Positions 9,149 to 17,434 are shown, counted from the first letter of the stretch. The stretch: 64,000 nucleotides of DNA from Halomonas gemina (GCF_023554995.1 NZ_JAMJPK010000002.1:496001-560000), one strand, 5' to 3'. The notes: generated by a model from the sequence alone, not told the origin. Numbers and translations: made by a program.

Positions 9149-10974
9149 GCGATGCACTCTTTACCTTCGCGCTGCCGGCAGCGCTGCTCTGGCCGCTGCT
9201 GCTGATGCTGTGGGTACCGCTGATGGCAGCCCTGGCCGATCGCGGCCAGCCGCGCACCCCGCTGGATGGGCTCTGGTGCAGCGCGCCGCTGCCGGCCTTG
9301 GCGCTGGCCCTGGGCGTCGAAGAGAGGTCGCTGGCGCTCGACTGGTGGCTGCTCGGCGGGCATTGGGCGCTGGACGGTACGCGGGGCCCGCTGGTGGCTG
9401 TCACGGCACTGCTGTGGCTGTTGGCGGGGGTCTATGCCCGGGACTATCTAGCCGGCGAGCAGGCCAGGGCGGTGACCGGCGATGGCGCCGCCGAGGCCCG
9501 GCTGAGACGTTTCGCGCTGCTCTGGCCGCTGACGCTCTCCGGGAACCTGCTGCTGCTGGTCGCCGAGGACATCGCCAGCTTCTACCTGGGCTTCGCCGTG
9601 ATGACCTTCGCCGCCTACGGCCTGGTGGTGCATGCGCAGACCCGGGATGCCCGCACCGGCGGCCTGGCCTACCTGGTGATGGCGGTGCTGGGCGAGGGCT
9701 TGATCCTGGCCGGGCTGCTATGGGGCGCGGGCAGTGCCGGCACCACCACGCTGGGCGGCCTGCGCGAGGGGATGCTCGAAGCGCCGGGTGGCGTCTGGAT
9801 GGGCCTGCTGCTGTGGCTGGGCTTCGGGGTCAAGGCGGGGGTGGTGGGGCTGCACCTCTGGTTGCCCCTGGCCCACCCGGTGGCACCGACGCCGGCCAGC
9901 GCGGTGCTCAGTGGGGCCATGATCAAGGCGGGCCTGGTCGGCTGGCTTGTCACCCTGCCGCTGGGGGAAACGGCCGCCGGCGAGGCCTTCGCCTGGTTGG
10001 GGCGGGCCATGCTGGTGGCCGGCCTGGCGGCCGCCATCGGGGCGGCCCTCTACGGGGTCTGCCAGCGTCACCCCAAGGCGGTGCTGGCCTACTCCAGCGT
10101 CAGCCAGATGGGCATGGTCACCGTGCTGGTGGCCATGGGCCTGGTCGCCCCGGCGCTGTGGCCGGCGCTGTCGGCAGCGGTAGTGCTGTTCGCCGCCCAT
10201 CACGCCCTGACCAAGGGGGCGCTGTTCCTCGGGGTGGGCATCGGCGAGCACCCGCCGCGCCTGCCGGCCTGGCTGCTCTGGACCCTGCTGGCGCTGCCGG
10301 CGCTGTCGCTCACCGGCGCCCTGGCCTCGGGGCTGGCCGGCAAGTGGGCCTTCAAGGCGGTGCTCGACGACGGCGGCTACAAGGTGGTGGTGACCTGGCT
10401 CTCCCTGGCGGCGGTGGGCACCACCGCGCTGATGGCCCGCACCCTGTGGTGCCAGTGGCAGGGCGAGCGACAGGCGCGTGAGGACGGCCTGGCGCCGCTG
10501 GTATCGCCCATGCCGCTGGCCTGGCTGGGGGCCCTGCTGGCCGCGCTGACGCTGCCCTGGTGGCTGGGCGGAGAGCTCGTCGACCGGGGCTGGCCACCGC
10601 TGGCTAAGCTCCCCGGGCTGCTGTGGCCGTTGGCCCTGGGCCTCGCGGTCTCGGTCATGGCCTGGGCCGTGGCGCGTCGTCGACCGCCGAGGGCCAGTTG
10701 GCGGTTGCCGCCCGGGGATCTCTGGTGGCCACTGGTGAGTGGCGGGCAGCGGCTGCGTGTCTGGGGGCAGGGGAGCCTGGCCCGGCTCGGCAGCGCTCAG
10801 CACGCCTGGGTGGCCTGGTGGGTGGCACGCGAGCGCGACGCCATCCGGGCGCTGGACGGCATGACCCGCGGCGAGGGGTGGTTGCGCCACCATGCGGCGG
10901 TGCTGATGATCGGCGTGGCCGTGGGGCTGGCCCTGCTGATGCTGTTCGGCATGGCCTCTATTGGCCCGGCCTGA
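9145..10974 (+). CDS. NuoL/M/N-like antiporter subunit (third of three), TM5 Glu replaced by Ala
   Basis: A 609-residue Proton_antipo_M protein, longer than its two neighbours because of a C-terminal extension that ends in one more helix (LMIGVAVGLALLMLF). TM7 keeps its lysine (GFGVKAGVVGLHLWLP) and TM8 keeps GAMIKAGLVGW. In TM5 the segment VAEDIASFYLGFAVMTFAAY aligns with VAADLLTLYAALELMGLCAV of the first subunit, placing A151 where the conserved Glu should be. It may be a structural or gating subunit rather than a complete ion channel. It is the last gene of the ATGA-coupled series, and its stop lies within a terminator stem. Confidence 0.88.
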   Translation: MSDALFTFALPAALLWPLLLMLWVPLMAALADRGQPRTPLDGLWCSAPLPALALALGVEERSLALDWWLLGGHWALDGTRGPLVAVTALLWLLAGVYARDYLAGEQARAVTGDGAAEARLRRFALLWPLTLSGNLLLLVAEDIASFYLGFAVMTFAAYGLVVHAQTRDARTGGLAYLVMAVLGEGLILAGLLWGAGSAGTTTLGGLREGMLEAPGGVWMGLLLWLGFGVKAGVVGLHLWLPLAHPVAPTPASAVLSGAMIKAGLVGWLVTLPLGETAAGEAFAWLGRAMLVAGLAAAIGAALYGVCQRHPKAVLAYSSVSQMGMVTVLVAMGLVAPALWPALSAAVVLFAAHHALTKGALFLGVGIGEHPPRLPAWLLWTLLALPALSLTGALASGLAGKWAFKAVLDDGGYKVVVTWLSLAAVGTTALMARTLWCQWQGERQAREDGLAPLVSPMPLAWLGALLAALTLPWWLGGELVDRGWPPLAKLPGLLWPLALGLAVSVMAWAVARRRPPRASWRLPPGDLWWPLVSGGQRLRVWGQGSLARLGSAQHAWVAWWVARERDAIRALDGMTRGEGWLRHHAAVLMIGVAVGLALLMLFGMASIGPA

Positions 10975-11004
10975 CCGTCGGCACGAGGCTCGGGTCAGGC
11001 CGGG
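10965..11004. terminator. Stem-loop terminator between convergent genes
   Basis: A perfect 12-bp inverted repeat (CCCGGCCTGACC at 10965-10976 and its complement at 10993-11004) encloses a 16-base loop. It overlaps the stop codon of the third antiporter subunit and lies 18 bases from the stop of the convergent phoH-like gene. No clear U-tract follows, so efficiency is uncertain. Position and symmetry support a bidirectional transcription barrier. Confidence 0.6.
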
Positions 11005-11021
11005 GCGGGAGGATCAAGGGG

Positions 11022-12434
11022 TCAGAGCAGCTCCTCGCCGGCCAGGGCCAGGCGCGAGCGCTCCACGCTCTTGAGGGTCACGTGGCCGGCATGGGGCCAG
11101 TCGCGGAAGTGCTGGACCACCGCCGCCATGCCACAGGTGTTGGCGGTCAGATATGGCGTGTCGATCTGACCGACGTTGCCCAGGCAGACGATCTTGGTGT
11201 TGCGCCCGGCTCGGGTGATCAAGGACTTGAGCTGCTTGGGGGTGAAGTTCTGCGCCTCATCGATGATCAGGAAGGTGTCATTCAGTGTGCGCCCGCGCAT
11301 GAAGCCCGGGGCGCGGATCTGCACCCGCGAGCCGAGCAGCTGGCGGGTGGCGTCCTGGTTCCAGGTGCTGCTGCCGTCGTGCTCGTCGCGCAGCAGGTTG
11401 TCCATGTTGTCGTGGAAGGCCCCCATCCAGGGTGACATCTTCTCCTCCTCGGTGCCCGGAAGGAAGCCGATGTCCTCGCTCATCGTGATGGGGGCCCGGG
11501 TGAAGACGATGCGCTCGAAGCGCTTGGTATCCAGGGTCTGCTGGAAGGCCGCGGCCAGGGTCATGAAGGTCTTGCCGGTGCCCGCGCTGCCGGCGATGGT
11601 CACCAGGTCGATGTCGTCGTCCATCAGCAGGTTGAGGGTGAAGTTCTGCCGGCTGTCGTGGGCGTGGACCCCCCAGACGCTGGTGCCGTGCCGGTAGTTG
11701 GTGAGCAGCTCGAGGTGGGCATGCTTGGGGCCCGACTCGCGCACGATGGCCTCGAAGCTGGCGCCGTTGTCGCTGTCGGAGACCAGCATGCCCAGGTGCC
11801 ACTCGCGGGGGATGTCGCCGGCCAGGCGGTAGACGACCCTGTGATCCCGGCGCTCGACCTTGACGTCCACCGCCAGGCTGTCCCAGAGTCCGCTGCCGTC
11901 GTGGCCGGCATCGGGATAGATGCGGGCGCCATCGATCATGGCGTCGCTGTCGTCGAAGGCGCGATCGGTGAGGTAGTCCTCCACCGGCACCCCCAGCGCG
12001 GCCGCCTTGACCCGCAGGTTGATGTCCTTGGTGACGAGTATCACCGAGGCATCCGGTCGCTCGTCGCGCAGCCGGCAGGTCTCGGCCAGCAGGCGATTGT
12101 CGGGGCTCTCCTCCAGCGGATCCAGCGGTTTCAGGTCGGTGTAGCAGAGCAGGCGCAGGCGGCCCTCGGGGCCGGTGAGTCGGGGAATGGGAATGCCGTC
12201 GCGGATCTGGTCGATATCGACGTTGGCGGTGAGGTCGGACAGGGTGCGGCTGACCTGGCGGGCGGTGCGGGCGATCTCGCGGATGCCGTTCTTGTGCTTG
12301 TCGAGCTCCTCGAGCACGGTCATGGGGATGACCACCTCGTGCTCGTCGAACTGGTAGAGGGCGGCAGGGTCGTGGATCAGGACATTGGTGTCCAGCACGT
12401 AGAGCCGGGTGGCCTTCTTGTCGATGCGTACCAT
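11022..12434 (-). CDS. PIN-PhoH family ATPase/ribonuclease
   Basis: A 470-residue protein of the PIN-PhoH type. The N-terminal PIN ribonuclease domain begins YVLDTNVLIHD and holds further acidic residues (VLEELDKHK, LVTKDINLR). The C-terminal PhoH P-loop ATPase has GSAGTGKT (Walker A) and FLIIDEAQN (Walker B). Family members act as sequence-specific RNA helicase/RNases and, in other bacteria, in toxin-antitoxin contexts. Here it stands alone. The start at 12434 is preferred over 12458 because AAGGAG lies 8 bases upstream of it; the longer version has no ribosome site. It is convergent with the antiporter operon. Confidence 0.92.
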   Translation of the reverse strand: MVRIDKKATRLYVLDTNVLIHDPAALYQFDEHEVVIPMTVLEELDKHKNGIREIARTARQVSRTLSDLTANVDIDQIRDGIPIPRLTGPEGRLRLLCYTDLKPLDPLEESPDNRLLAETCRLRDERPDASVILVTKDINLRVKAAALGVPVEDYLTDRAFDDSDAMIDGARIYPDAGHDGSGLWDSLAVDVKVERRDHRVVYRLAGDIPREWHLGMLVSDSDNGASFEAIVRESGPKHAHLELLTNYRHGTSVWGVHAHDSRQNFTLNLLMDDDIDLVTIAGSAGTGKTFMTLAAAFQQTLDTKRFERIVFTRAPITMSEDIGFLPGTEEEKMSPWMGAFHDNMDNLLRDEHDGSSTWNQDATRQLLGSRVQIRAPGFMRGRTLNDTFLIIDEAQNFTPKQLKSLITRAGRNTKIVCLGNVGQIDTPYLTANTCGMAAVVQHFRDWPHAGHVTLKSVERSRLALAGEELL

Positions 12435-12660
12435 CGGCGCAGTTCTCCTTGTCGTCATAGTGTCGACACTGCCGGCGCACGATGTCAGCGACGTGACAGC
12501 AGCCCCGCGGTGTCGTCCCGCTCGGTATGACGTTCACCTCCTTTGCTGTGGCCCTGCCTGGTTGGATGCCTGTCGGATGGCGAGGTGCCCTCCTGCTTGG
12601 AGCATGGACGGTGCCCGGGCATGCTGCAAAGCAATATTGCGGCGCACACTCAACGCTGAC

Positions 12661-13695
12661 TCATCGAGTCGCCTCGATCTCCTGGTAGAGGCCTTCCACG
12701 TCCAGGGTGGAGCGCTGGCCCAGGTCATCGAAGTGCTCGGTGAGCCAGGCCTCGGTGGTCGCCCGCCCCAGCTCATGCAGGTGGCAGAGGAAGGCCCATT
12801 CGGCATTCAGCTTGCTGGAGACGGAGAGGTGCGAGAGGGGCTCGTCGCCGCTCAGGTGGTGGAGCCGGGCATTCCGGTAGCAGCCGATGTCGATGTCATG
12901 CTCGCCGAGCAGTTTCTGCAGCATCACGATCATGCGGACCTCCTTGATCAGCGCGGCGTTGAAGGTGATCTCGTTGAGGCGGTTCAGGATGTCCGCGGCG
13001 CTGGTCGGCACCTCCTGGCGATGCATGGGGGTGATCTGCACCACCAGGATGTCGCCCGCCGTGCAGTCGTGCAGCAATGGCGAGAGCGAGGGATTGCCCA
13101 TGTAGCCGCCGTCCCAGTAGGCCTCGCCGTCGATCTCCACCGCCTGGAAGACGGTGGGCAGACAGGCCGAGGCCATCACCGCATCGAGGCTCATCTCCTC
13201 GCGGTTAAAGATTCGCTGCTTGCCGCTGCGCACATTGGTGGCGGTGACGAAGAGCTTGAGCTCCTCGCAGGCCCGGACCCGCTCGAAATCGACCCGTTCG
13301 GCGACGATCTGGCGCAGCGGATTGAAGTTGAAGGGATTGAAGTGGTAGGGCGAGACCAGCCGGCTCATCAGGTCCAGGGCGATGTAGCCGGGGGAATGGT
13401 CGAGGCTCCAGTTGCCGGTGAGCACGTCCAGCGGGGTGCGGCGTACGGGGCTCGCCATGCCCGCCCGGCTGACGGCCCGCCAGAAGTCACGCAGGGCCGC
13501 GCGGGCGGTGGACTCGTCGCCACGGGTCAGGGCATCGGCCATCACCACGCCGTTCATGGCGCCGGCACTGGTCCCGCTGATGCCCTCGATCTCGATCCGC
13601 TCGTCCTCCAACAGGTGGTCCATCACGCCCCAGGTGAAGGCGCCGTGGGCGCCGCCACCCTGCAGCGCCAGGTCGATCCGTCGTCTCTCGCTCAT
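12661..13695 (-). CDS. Patatin-like phospholipase
   Basis: A 344-residue protein. The oxyanion-hole loop ALQGGGAHGAF lies at the N-terminus, the nucleophile Ser in GISGTSAGAMNG, and the catalytic Asp in YWDGGYMGNP, giving the complete Ser-Asp dyad of patatin lipases. No signal peptide or beta-barrel domain is seen, so it is a cytosolic or membrane-associated acyl hydrolase rather than a secreted type V system. The family includes effectors and lipid-remodelling enzymes; the substrate is unknown. It is transcribed in the same direction as the phoH-like gene, 226 bases upstream of it. Confidence 0.9.
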   Translation of the reverse strand: MSERRRIDLALQGGGAHGAFTWGVMDHLLEDERIEIEGISGTSAGAMNGVVMADALTRGDESTARAALRDFWRAVSRAGMASPVRRTPLDVLTGNWSLDHSPGYIALDLMSRLVSPYHFNPFNFNPLRQIVAERVDFERVRACEELKLFVTATNVRSGKQRIFNREEMSLDAVMASACLPTVFQAVEIDGEAYWDGGYMGNPSLSPLLHDCTAGDILVVQITPMHRQEVPTSAADILNRLNEITFNAALIKEVRMIVMLQKLLGEHDIDIGCYRNARLHHLSGDEPLSHLSVSSKLNAEWAFLCHLHELGRATTEAWLTEHFDDLGQRSTLDVEGLYQEIEATR

Positions 13696-14168
13696 CTTCG
13701 CTCCTAGGCTCGTTGCAGCCCGCCCAGGCCGCCGCTGCAGTGCATCAACTCCAGCATAACGGCAGCAATGGGGAGCGGCCAGCCGACTGCCGGTCGGTCT
13801 GGTGTTTTTTCGATGGCTGACTGTAACGCTGCCGAGTCACATCTCGTGAGACCAGTAATCCTCTGTTTCTGATAAGAATGTACGCTACGCCAGGCTTTAT
13901 TAGCGATTAAGTGTTTCATGAATGAATCACTAACCGTTCAGTTACAAAGTTCAGCGGCAATGTTTCCGCTGGTTTGGAAGTGTCTGGCATTTATAAATTT
14001 TCTGTTTTTACAGTCTATTACATACAGGGTTTTCTGAACTGGCATGGATCATGCCTCTTGGTTGGTGACTGCGAGCAGGATGCGTCATTCAAGGGTCCAG
14101 AATTGAACATTAGGGACGATGGCGCAGGTTCGCAGGCTGCAGCAGACACAACACATGGAGACATGATC
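13696..14168. other. Intergenic region upstream of the glycine-rich protein gene
   Basis: This 473-base stretch lies between divergent genes and is AT-richer than its surroundings, especially 13800-14040. No coding frame with a credible start is seen. It contains the sigma-54-type element at 14039-14055 and a GGAG ribosome site at 14157-14160. AT-rich palindromic tracts around 13985-14000 could be activator or nucleoid-protein sites, but this cannot be decided from sequence alone. Confidence 0.6.
14039..14055 (+). promoter_or_regulatory. Candidate sigma-54 (-24/-12) promoter
   Basis: The bases CTGGCATGGATCATGCC fit the sigma-54 consensus. TGGCA at -24 has the invariant GG, and GC at -12 lies exactly 12 bases downstream; the mismatches are at the less critical C and T positions. 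It lies about 115 bases upstream of the glycine-rich protein start, and the same locus encodes a sigma-54 activator. Sequence match and spacing are seen; function is inferred. Confidence 0.65.
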
Positions 14169-15323
14169 ATGAAAAAGTATCTCGTAATTGCAGGTACCCC
14201 TCTGCTGGCGATGGTGATGGCCATCTCCACGGCGCATGCCAACCCGAGCGCTGGTTATGCCGACGACGTTGACCAGGACGTGGATTCCAAGGCCATGGCG
14301 ACCGGCGGCAATAGCGGCAACGCCGATGGTGGCAATGGCTATGGCAAAGCCCACGGTGGCAACGTCTATGCCAATATCGACGGAGACTTCGACGAGAGCT
14401 CCGACGACAACCAGCTTACCAGCGGGAATGGCACTGGCGGTGCCGCTACCGGAACTGGTACGGGTGGAGCCGGGGGCACTACCGGGCGTGGTGGTGATGC
14501 CTGGGCCATGAGCGAGTCCTACAACACCTCCACCAACGTCATTTCAATGCAGGAGATGAGCTCCAAAGTCAGTGGCGCTCACATCCACATCAATGGCGGC
14601 TATGGCGCCGCCGGGGCTGAAGGCGGTGCCGGTGGTGAAGCCTATGCTGGCAGCTATGGCAAGGGTATCGGCGGCGCAGGCGGCGAAGGCGATGGCGGCG
14701 ATGGCGGCCTCGCTGAAGCTGATGGTGGCTATGGCGATGATGGTGGCAATGGCAAGGGCTACGGCAAGGGCTATGGCAAAGGCTATGGCGAAGGTGGTGA
14801 CGCCGATGCCACCAACGACGATACCGATGCCCAGGGTGGCACTGCTCAAGGCTATGCATCGGTGACTGCCGATGACTTCGACGACGACAACGCTAACACG
14901 GCCACCAACGGTGATAGCACCAATGGTGACGCCAACGCCAGCTCCGCAGTGGCGGGGGGAACCGCTGGTAACGGTTCCGGTTCTGGTTCCGGCAACGGTT
15001 CCGGCTCGGGTACCGGCGGTGACGGCGGTGACGGTGGCCTGGCCACGGCAGCCGGTGGTAACGGCGGCGCCGGTAACGGCGGCGGCGGCGGCGGCGGTCA
15101 AGGTACCGGCGGTGCTGCAACCGCGATGGCCGGTAACGGCGGTAACGGCGGCAACGGCGGTAACGGCGGGGCTGCAAGCCTGGCCACCGGCGCGGCCAAC
15201 GTGGCCGTGGCGGCCGGGGTGTTCGGTGGTATCAACAACATGAACGTATCCACCGGCCTCTACAACTCCCAGGTGGCTGGCACCAACGTCGCGGCTCACA
15301 GCAACGTGAGCATCGGCAACTGA
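14169..15323 (+). CDS. Secreted glycine-rich low-complexity protein (candidate fibre/matrix subunit)
   Basis: 384 residues. A classical signal peptide (MKKYLVIAGTPLLAMVMAI, cleavage after AHA) precedes a region dominated by Gly, Asn, Asp, Ala and Ser, with GGNGG, GSGSG and GKGYGKGYGKGYGEGG repeats. Two low-Gly islands stand out: about residues 107-130 (SESYNTSTNVISMQEM) and the C-terminal ~45 residues (NVSTGLYNSQVAGTNVAA). The second resembles the Asn/Gln-rich repeats of Fap amyloid proteins. The start at 14169 is 8 bases after GGAG; the ATG at 14163 is too close to it. Its neighbours encode a C39 peptidase and, across a terminator, a FapF-like pore. I infer an exported self-assembling surface protein; no homologue can be named with certainty. 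Confidence 0.8.
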   Translation: MKKYLVIAGTPLLAMVMAISTAHANPSAGYADDVDQDVDSKAMATGGNSGNADGGNGYGKAHGGNVYANIDGDFDESSDDNQLTSGNGTGGAATGTGTGGAGGTTGRGGDAWAMSESYNTSTNVISMQEMSSKVSGAHIHINGGYGAAGAEGGAGGEAYAGSYGKGIGGAGGEGDGGDGGLAEADGGYGDDGGNGKGYGKGYGKGYGEGGDADATNDDTDAQGGTAQGYASVTADDFDDDNANTATNGDSTNGDANASSAVAGGTAGNGSGSGSGNGSGSGTGGDGGDGGLATAAGGNGGAGNGGGGGGGQGTGGAATAMAGNGGNGGNGGNGGAASLATGAANVAVAAGVFGGINNMNVSTGLYNSQVAGTNVAAHSNVSIGN

Positions 15324-15431
15324 TGATCCAGGGCGCATGATGCGCTCTTAAGACCCGGGAGCTGGTGGGGGCAACTTCACCGGCTCCCTTGATGAACTGC
15401 CACAACGGATCGGATACCGGGAGTCAAGGCC

Positions 15432-15860
15432 ATGAAGGTGTCATCAGTCAGTTCAACTCTAACAAGATTGCCTCATCCACAGCTGAAGTTGATGGGTATC
15501 GCTTTCTCCGTGGTGCTCATCACGCTAGGGGCGTCGCAGAGCCAGGCAGAGGATCGCCACTTGCCCAAGGCGGAAGGCTTTGCCGCGATGGAAGGGATGG
15601 ACATGGAGGCGATGGGCAAGGCTCGGGCCAGGGAGGGGGAGGCAATCGTCAACTTCAATTCGGTAAAGAGCGTCCAGAACATGAAGGCCTCAGTGACGGA
15701 TACCTCCTTTGATATCGGGGGAGATATGACTTCGGGCAATATCAGCTTTGCCCCTGATGCGCTGGGAAGCTATAGCGGTACGGGAATCTTCAGCGCCGTG
15801 ACCGGCAACGGGAATTCCATCAACAATGCGGTGGGCATCAGCGTGTTTATTTCCAACTGA
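15432..15860 (+). CDS. Small secreted protein of the fibre cluster
   Basis: 142 residues with an N-terminal hydrophobic segment (LMGIAFSVVLITLGA, cleavage likely after SQA). The mature part is short, starting with Met-rich helical sequence (MEGMDMEAMGKARA) and ending TGNGNSINNAVGISVFISN. The tail resembles the C-terminal Asn/Gly island of the upstream glycine-rich protein. GGGAG lies about 10 bases before the ATG. It lies 108 bases after the glycine-rich gene and 50 bases before the C39 peptidase, so it is probably in the same operon. It may be a minor subunit or nucleator, as FapB is for FapC; this is inference from position and sequence style. Confidence 0.72.
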   Translation: MKVSSVSSTLTRLPHPQLKLMGIAFSVVLITLGASQSQAEDRHLPKAEGFAAMEGMDMEAMGKARAREGEAIVNFNSVKSVQNMKASVTDTSFDIGGDMTSGNISFAPDALGSYSGTGIFSAVTGNGNSINNAVGISVFISN

Positions 15861-15910
15861 GCCTTGATCGGGTCTACATACACGATTTTCCAGCCAAGGG
15901 AAGACTTGCC

Positions 15911-16615
15911 ATGAAACTGACCAGGCAACTCTGCTGTGGCATGGCGTCACTCGTTCTCATAGGGAGCACTGTGGCAGCCCATGCCGGCCAGGTGGCCATT
16001 GCCAATCGTTTCGGCAGCTTTCAGGTCGAGGCCAAGAGCCTACAGGAAAAGAGCTGGGACAGGGTGGTCAGGCAGCAGTACGACTTCAGCTGCGGTTCTG
16101 CATCCGTCGCGACCCTGCTGACCTTCCACTATCAGCGTGAGACCACCGAGGCAGAGGTCTTCGAGAGCATGATCCGTGCCGGGGATGCCGAACAGATCCA
16201 GCGTCATGGCTTTTCCATGTTGGACATGAAGCGATACCTGGATGCCCAGGGGCTCAACGCCGATGGATTTAGGATCAGCCTGGATGACTTCATTCGAATC
16301 GGGGTGCCTGCCATTACCATGGTGGACACCGGGGGCTACAAGCATTTCGTCGTCGTCAAGGGCATCGATGACGACAATATCCTGGTGGGCGATCCCGCGG
16401 CAGGTACCCAGGTAGTGCCGAGAGAGCACTTCGAGTCCCTGTGGAACGGCACGGTTCTGGGGGCGCGCGAGGAGATCGAGATTGCCCGTAACCACTTCAA
16501 CCATGAGCAGGACTGGGCCGTACGCCCGGATTCACCGCTGTCAAGAGGCGTGAATCGCTCCAGCATCGGTGCCAGTTTGCTCACCCTGCCCGCCAGAAAT
16601 GAGATGGGCCGGTGA
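15911..16615 (+). CDS. Periplasmic C39-family cysteine peptidase (FapD-like)
   Basis: 234 residues with a signal peptide (cleavage after AHA, residue 25). The C39 domain follows: the oxyanion Gln and nucleophile Cys61 in RQQYDFSCGSAS, the catalytic His in GGYKHFVVVKG, and the Asp in ILVGDPAAGT. The triad is therefore complete. Unlike bacteriocin ABC exporters, it lacks membrane and ATPase domains. Stand-alone secreted C39 peptidases of this kind occur as FapD in the Pseudomonas Fap amyloid operon, where they are needed for export of the amyloid subunits. AGGGAAG precedes the ATG. It very likely processes or licenses the secreted proteins encoded around it. Confidence 0.88.
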   Translation: MKLTRQLCCGMASLVLIGSTVAAHAGQVAIANRFGSFQVEAKSLQEKSWDRVVRQQYDFSCGSASVATLLTFHYQRETTEAEVFESMIRAGDAEQIQRHGFSMLDMKRYLDAQGLNADGFRISLDDFIRIGVPAITMVDTGGYKHFVVVKGIDDDNILVGDPAAGTQVVPREHFESLWNGTVLGAREEIEIARNHFNHEQDWAVRPDSPLSRGVNRSSIGASLLTLPARNEMGR

Positions 16616-16630
16616 TGAGGAGATATGACG

Positions 16631-17332
16631 ATGCCATCTCGAGCCAGGATGATGCGTAGGCAAGGTGGGGTGCGATGGATCGGCGCACTGCTGGTGCTGG
16701 TAACTGCCGGAACTCAGGCGGCCTCCGTGGCAGAATACGACGCACCGCTCAATGGCCAATGGGTACAGTACGTGAGCGCTCAGGAACCAGCGAGGCTCTA
16801 TCCGCCGGTGTCGTTACCGTCTTCGACGAGGGATGACTTCCATCGAGGGGAGGTCATCGCCGAGGCGGAACTCGATCAGATGCGGGCGGGCTTCAATATC
16901 GGTGGACTCGACGTGGATTTCGGGGCGAGACTGCAGACGATGATCGACAACAGTATCGAACTGGTGTCGGTGGTGAACTTCACGAAAGCGGGTGCCGATA
17001 TCGTCTCGCAGACATTCCGCGATCCCACACGTTCAGCTAGTCAGGTAGGGCCCGGTACCGGGCTGTCTGTTACCGACATGACCCCCGGTAGCGTCGATCT
17101 CTCGGGACTGGCGGACTTTTCCGGTGTTGCCTTGAACGATACCAAGGGCTTCACGGCAGCCCTGCAGAATATCACGCGCAACGCCATTGTCAGTGGCGTG
17201 GTGAGCAATGCCTCAGGGCGGGATATCCAACAGCGGATCGATATCGATGTTCGGCTCAATAATGTTGGTGCTCTGAAAGCAGCCAAGCTGCGCGCATCTA
17301 TTGTTGACTCTTTCTCGGGTATCCTGCGTTGA
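16631..17332 (+). CDS. Secreted protein of the fibre cluster
   Basis: 233 residues with an N-terminal arginine-rich start, then a hydrophobic segment (WIGALLVLVTAGTQAAS) that fits a signal peptide. The mature protein contains IAEAELDQMRAGF, a pattern I associate with small secreted proteins near Fap-like C39 loci, and a C-terminal half rich in Asn, Val and Ser (ALQNITRNAIVSGVVSNASG). No enzymatic motif is seen. The start at 16631 is 8 bases after GAGGAG; the ATG at 16625 is too close. It lies 15 bases after the C39 gene, so it is co-transcribed. It could be the FapE equivalent, but this is positional inference. Confidence 0.7.
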   Translation: MPSRARMMRRQGGVRWIGALLVLVTAGTQAASVAEYDAPLNGQWVQYVSAQEPARLYPPVSLPSSTRDDFHRGEVIAEAELDQMRAGFNIGGLDVDFGARLQTMIDNSIELVSVVNFTKAGADIVSQTFRDPTRSASQVGPGTGLSVTDMTPGSVDLSGLADFSGVALNDTKGFTAALQNITRNAIVSGVVSNASGRDIQQRIDIDVRLNNVGALKAAKLRASIVDSFSGILR

Positions 17333-17377
17333 TATAAATCAGCCATTTTCATGCTTTTTTGATGAAACTTAAATAAC

Positions 17378-17399
17378 ACGGCTGCCAATTGGCAGCCGT
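17378..17399. terminator. Bidirectional stem-loop terminator
   Basis: A perfect palindrome: a 9-bp stem (ACGGCTGCC) with an AATT loop. It sits between the convergent secreted-protein gene and beta-barrel gene. T-rich sequence lies on both sides (CTTATCTTG to the right, GTTATTTAAG on the other strand), so it can terminate both transcripts. Confidence 0.8.
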
Positions 17400-17434
17400 C
17401 TTATCTTGCATGATGTTTATTTCACATTTCTGGC

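Noticed and set aside
5506..10974. DabAB-type inorganic carbon uptake locus
   Set aside because: DabB is NuoL-like, but the required DUF2309 partner (DabA) is absent and three antiporter-like subunits are present.
13986..14003. TGGCATTTATAAATTTT as a second sigma-54 element
   Set aside because: It has GG at -24 but no GC at the -12 position.
14700..15180. Short direct repeats that might look like a CRISPR array
   Set aside because: The repeats are codon repeats for Gly-Asn-Gly and Gly-Tyr-Gly-Lys in frame with a coding sequence; there are no regular spacers.
14544..15338. Long open frame antisense to the glycine-rich gene
   Set aside because: It is the complement of Gly/Asn codon repeats (giving Thr/Ala/Val/Ile tracts), has no ribosome site and no protein-like pattern.
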